Source: Pirellulales bacterium (GTDB lineage: Bacteria; Planctomycetota; Planctomycetia; Pirellulales; JAEUIK01). Taken from it: a DNA stretch of 56,802 nt. Below, one piece after another: positions 55,744-56,802 of this stretch (position 1 is its first letter; each line of letters begins with the position of its first letter). Below the pieces are notes generated by a model. It was not told the DNA's origin. It saw only the letters and a list, made by a program, of their open reading frames with translations, and did not search any database. The DNA is taken from positions 1-56,802 of the forward strand of contig JAIESQ010000107.1 in assembly GCA_019745975.1 (NCBI GenBank). Direction: 5' to 3'. Position numbers and translations under genes: made by a program.

Positions 55744-56314
55744 CGGGCGATTCCTGTCTGCGGATGGATTAGTTCGTCGTTGAAGGGGTCGCCTGCGGCG
55801 ATGTCCGCAGCGCGAGATGACACCTGGCGGTATCATCGCAGCCGTTTGCGAGAACGTCTATTAGGTTTGTCAAAATGGGCCGCTGCGCTGCGATCGCGGC
55901 CTCGGTCGCGCGATTGGCCACCCGCCACGCTCAAGTCGATTCCTGCAACTCAAGTAGCGTGCTGGCGCTGCTTACCTGGCTTCAGCGCTCGTCAATTGGC
56001 ATGCGTAACTTAGTCCTTGGTTTGTCTGATACTGAGATACTGCGCGTCGGCTCGAACGGGGTCGAGCAGAACTTGCCGCGGCCGCGAAACGACGATTCTC
56101 ACGCAGGCGGTCTGGGGGGGCCCAGAATAAGATTGCCCGGGAATTTGCGTCCAAAACGTCCAAAGGGGCCGTTACAAGCAGTCAAGTCCTTTCTTCACAA
56201 CGAGTTATTCTTGGACGCAAATCGTCGGGCGCGTGCGTCCAAGTTGCGTCCAAAGGGAGTTTTGCGTCCAAAGCACTGGCCTCGCGCCAAGGCACAAAGG
56301 ATACATCCAGTCGA
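55744..56314. other. 571-bp intergenic region before the intron
   Basis: It lies between the propeller gene start and the group II intron 3' end. One plus-strand frame crosses it but has no protein character. The right part carries five short GGACGCAAA-type copies (56144-56269, both orientations) and the right copy of the dispersed element. Nothing else is recognisable. Confidence 0.5.
56113..56152 (-). repeat. Dispersed element, right copy (inverted)
   Basis: On the minus strand it reads GGACGCAAATTCCCGGG, then CAATCTTATTCTGGG and a C-rich run. This matches the order of the copy at 186-232 with small changes. Four more GGACGCAAA-type motifs follow up to 56269 in mixed orientation, so the element is part of a short cluster just outside the intron 3' end. 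Confidence 0.6.
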
Positions 56315-56802
56315 GTAGGAGAGGGGCAGCACGTTGCTGCCGCCTCTCCCCTCCTCAAACCGGACGTGCGGAGCTACCGCATCCGGCTTTCCCGAAGACA
56401 CTCATTGCTGGACATGCACGAATGTTGACCGCATCCGCTTGGACCAACAACCAGTGGCGGTCGCGAAAGGACGCGTTGAATTCCGTAGTCGGGTGCAAGA
56501 CCCAAGCGGCACGTCCTTCGTTGACTGCCACGACTCTCCGGCAGGGTTCCTTCGCTCGGCCGGCGTTGCCCGGCTTCGTCGCTACTACGAACCCCTCCGA
56601 CTCCTGCGCCGGCCCGAGGGCGGTTATGCTTTCCCGCCGCCGGTTGCGCGCGACGGAGCGTCGCGGGCTGCCGTCGCAGGTCTCCCAGGTTCCTGGTTGT
56701 TCTGTCGATGCCCGCTGTCCCCTATCACCCCGGAGAGCCCGACCGCTGCACGTGCTCGTTGCTTGGCGGTCGGCGTCAGGCTTCACCGAATCCGGGCGGC
56801 TG
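56315..56802 (-). mobile_element. Group II intron, 3' part, without reverse transcriptase
   Basis: On the minus strand, domain V lies at about 56357-56390: AGCCGGATGCGG, a short loop, then CCGCACGTCCGGTTT, with the catalytic AGC triad. Domain VI follows as GAGAGG-GGCAGCA paired with TGCTGCC-CCTCTC, and the intron ends in CTAC at 56315. Further 5' a 143-residue open frame (56355-56786) contains VVATKPGNAGRAKEP, the translation typical of the region before intron reverse transcriptases. No reverse-transcriptase domain lies between it and domain V, so the coding part is missing. The 5' end is outside the window. Confidence 0.82.

Noticed and set aside
56144-56269. GGACGCAAA cluster as integron attC sites
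   Set aside because: No core GTTRRRY/RYYYAAC boxes and no integrase; the copies are simple short motifs.
55875-56318. 147-codon plus-strand frame before the intron
   Set aside because: Crosses dispersed repeats and the intron end; composition is not protein-like.

Overview
This is a high-GC window whose gene content points to a planctomycete, probably Pirellulales-like and quite possibly from a metagenome. The indicators are four DUF1501 proteins, a heme-c/DUF1549/DUF1553 protein paired with one of them, an ECF sigma factor beside a giant Ser/Thr kinase-ATPase, a neutral-ceramidase-like hydrolase, Tat-exported propeller proteins, and many foldback repeats between genes. The taxon is inferred from gene content; there is no rRNA in the window. 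I saw no tRNA, rRNA or CRISPR array.

Layout. 1-312: two-copy 100-bp tandem repeat and a short dispersed element. 313-1722: secreted ceramidase-like hydrolase. 1740-7667 (minus): a four-gene run of SRPBCC/cyclase-like protein, FabH-like ketosynthase, ThDP-dependent carboligase and MMPL/RND exporter. It reads as a compact, unassigned biosynthesis-and-export unit. 7668-8079: foldback element. 8080-14000 (minus): three DUF1501 proteins and a secreted D-aminoacylase-type amidohydrolase. 14161-16431 (minus): two geranylgeranyl-reductase-type flavoproteins. 16969-22914 (plus): ECF sigma factor, 1438-aa kinase/ATPase/TPR protein, acetoacetate-decarboxylase-family enzyme. 22924-27385 (minus): large FAD amine-oxidase-like protein, PQQ-like propeller, class II aldolase. 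27752-31589 (plus): heme-c/DUF1549/DUF1553 protein and its DUF1501 partner. 31602-33913 (minus): methyltransferase and FadL-like porin. 34088-41673 (minus): phosphorelay of a 1988-aa multidomain hybrid kinase, an Hpt protein and an HD-GYP response regulator. 42124-43698 (plus): hotdog-methyltransferase fusion. 43806-46416 (minus): GGDEF cyclase and fatty-acid desaturase. 47262-51761 (plus): RND adaptor and pump. 51843-52403 (minus): GNAT acetyltransferase. 52525-53775 (plus): CE15-like glucuronoyl esterase. 54071-54521 (minus): CxxCxGxG mini-protein and a VapB-like antitoxin whose VapC partner seems cut after five codons. 54646-55743 (minus): Tat-exported NHL propeller. 56315-end (minus): 3' part of a group II intron without a reverse transcriptase at the expected place.

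Themes. Lipid or acyl chemistry recurs: ketosynthase, ThDP enzyme, two GGR-type flavoproteins, ADC-family enzyme, desaturase, FadL porin, hotdog-methyltransferase fusion and ceramidase. Signalling is heavy, with two giant kinase-ATPase-TPR proteins and both synthesis and degradation modules for cyclic-di-GMP. The best candidate for an undescribed system is the 1740-7667 operon. Its ketosynthase keeps the nucleophilic Cys and the Asn residues, but the FabH-type catalytic His is replaced by Asn.
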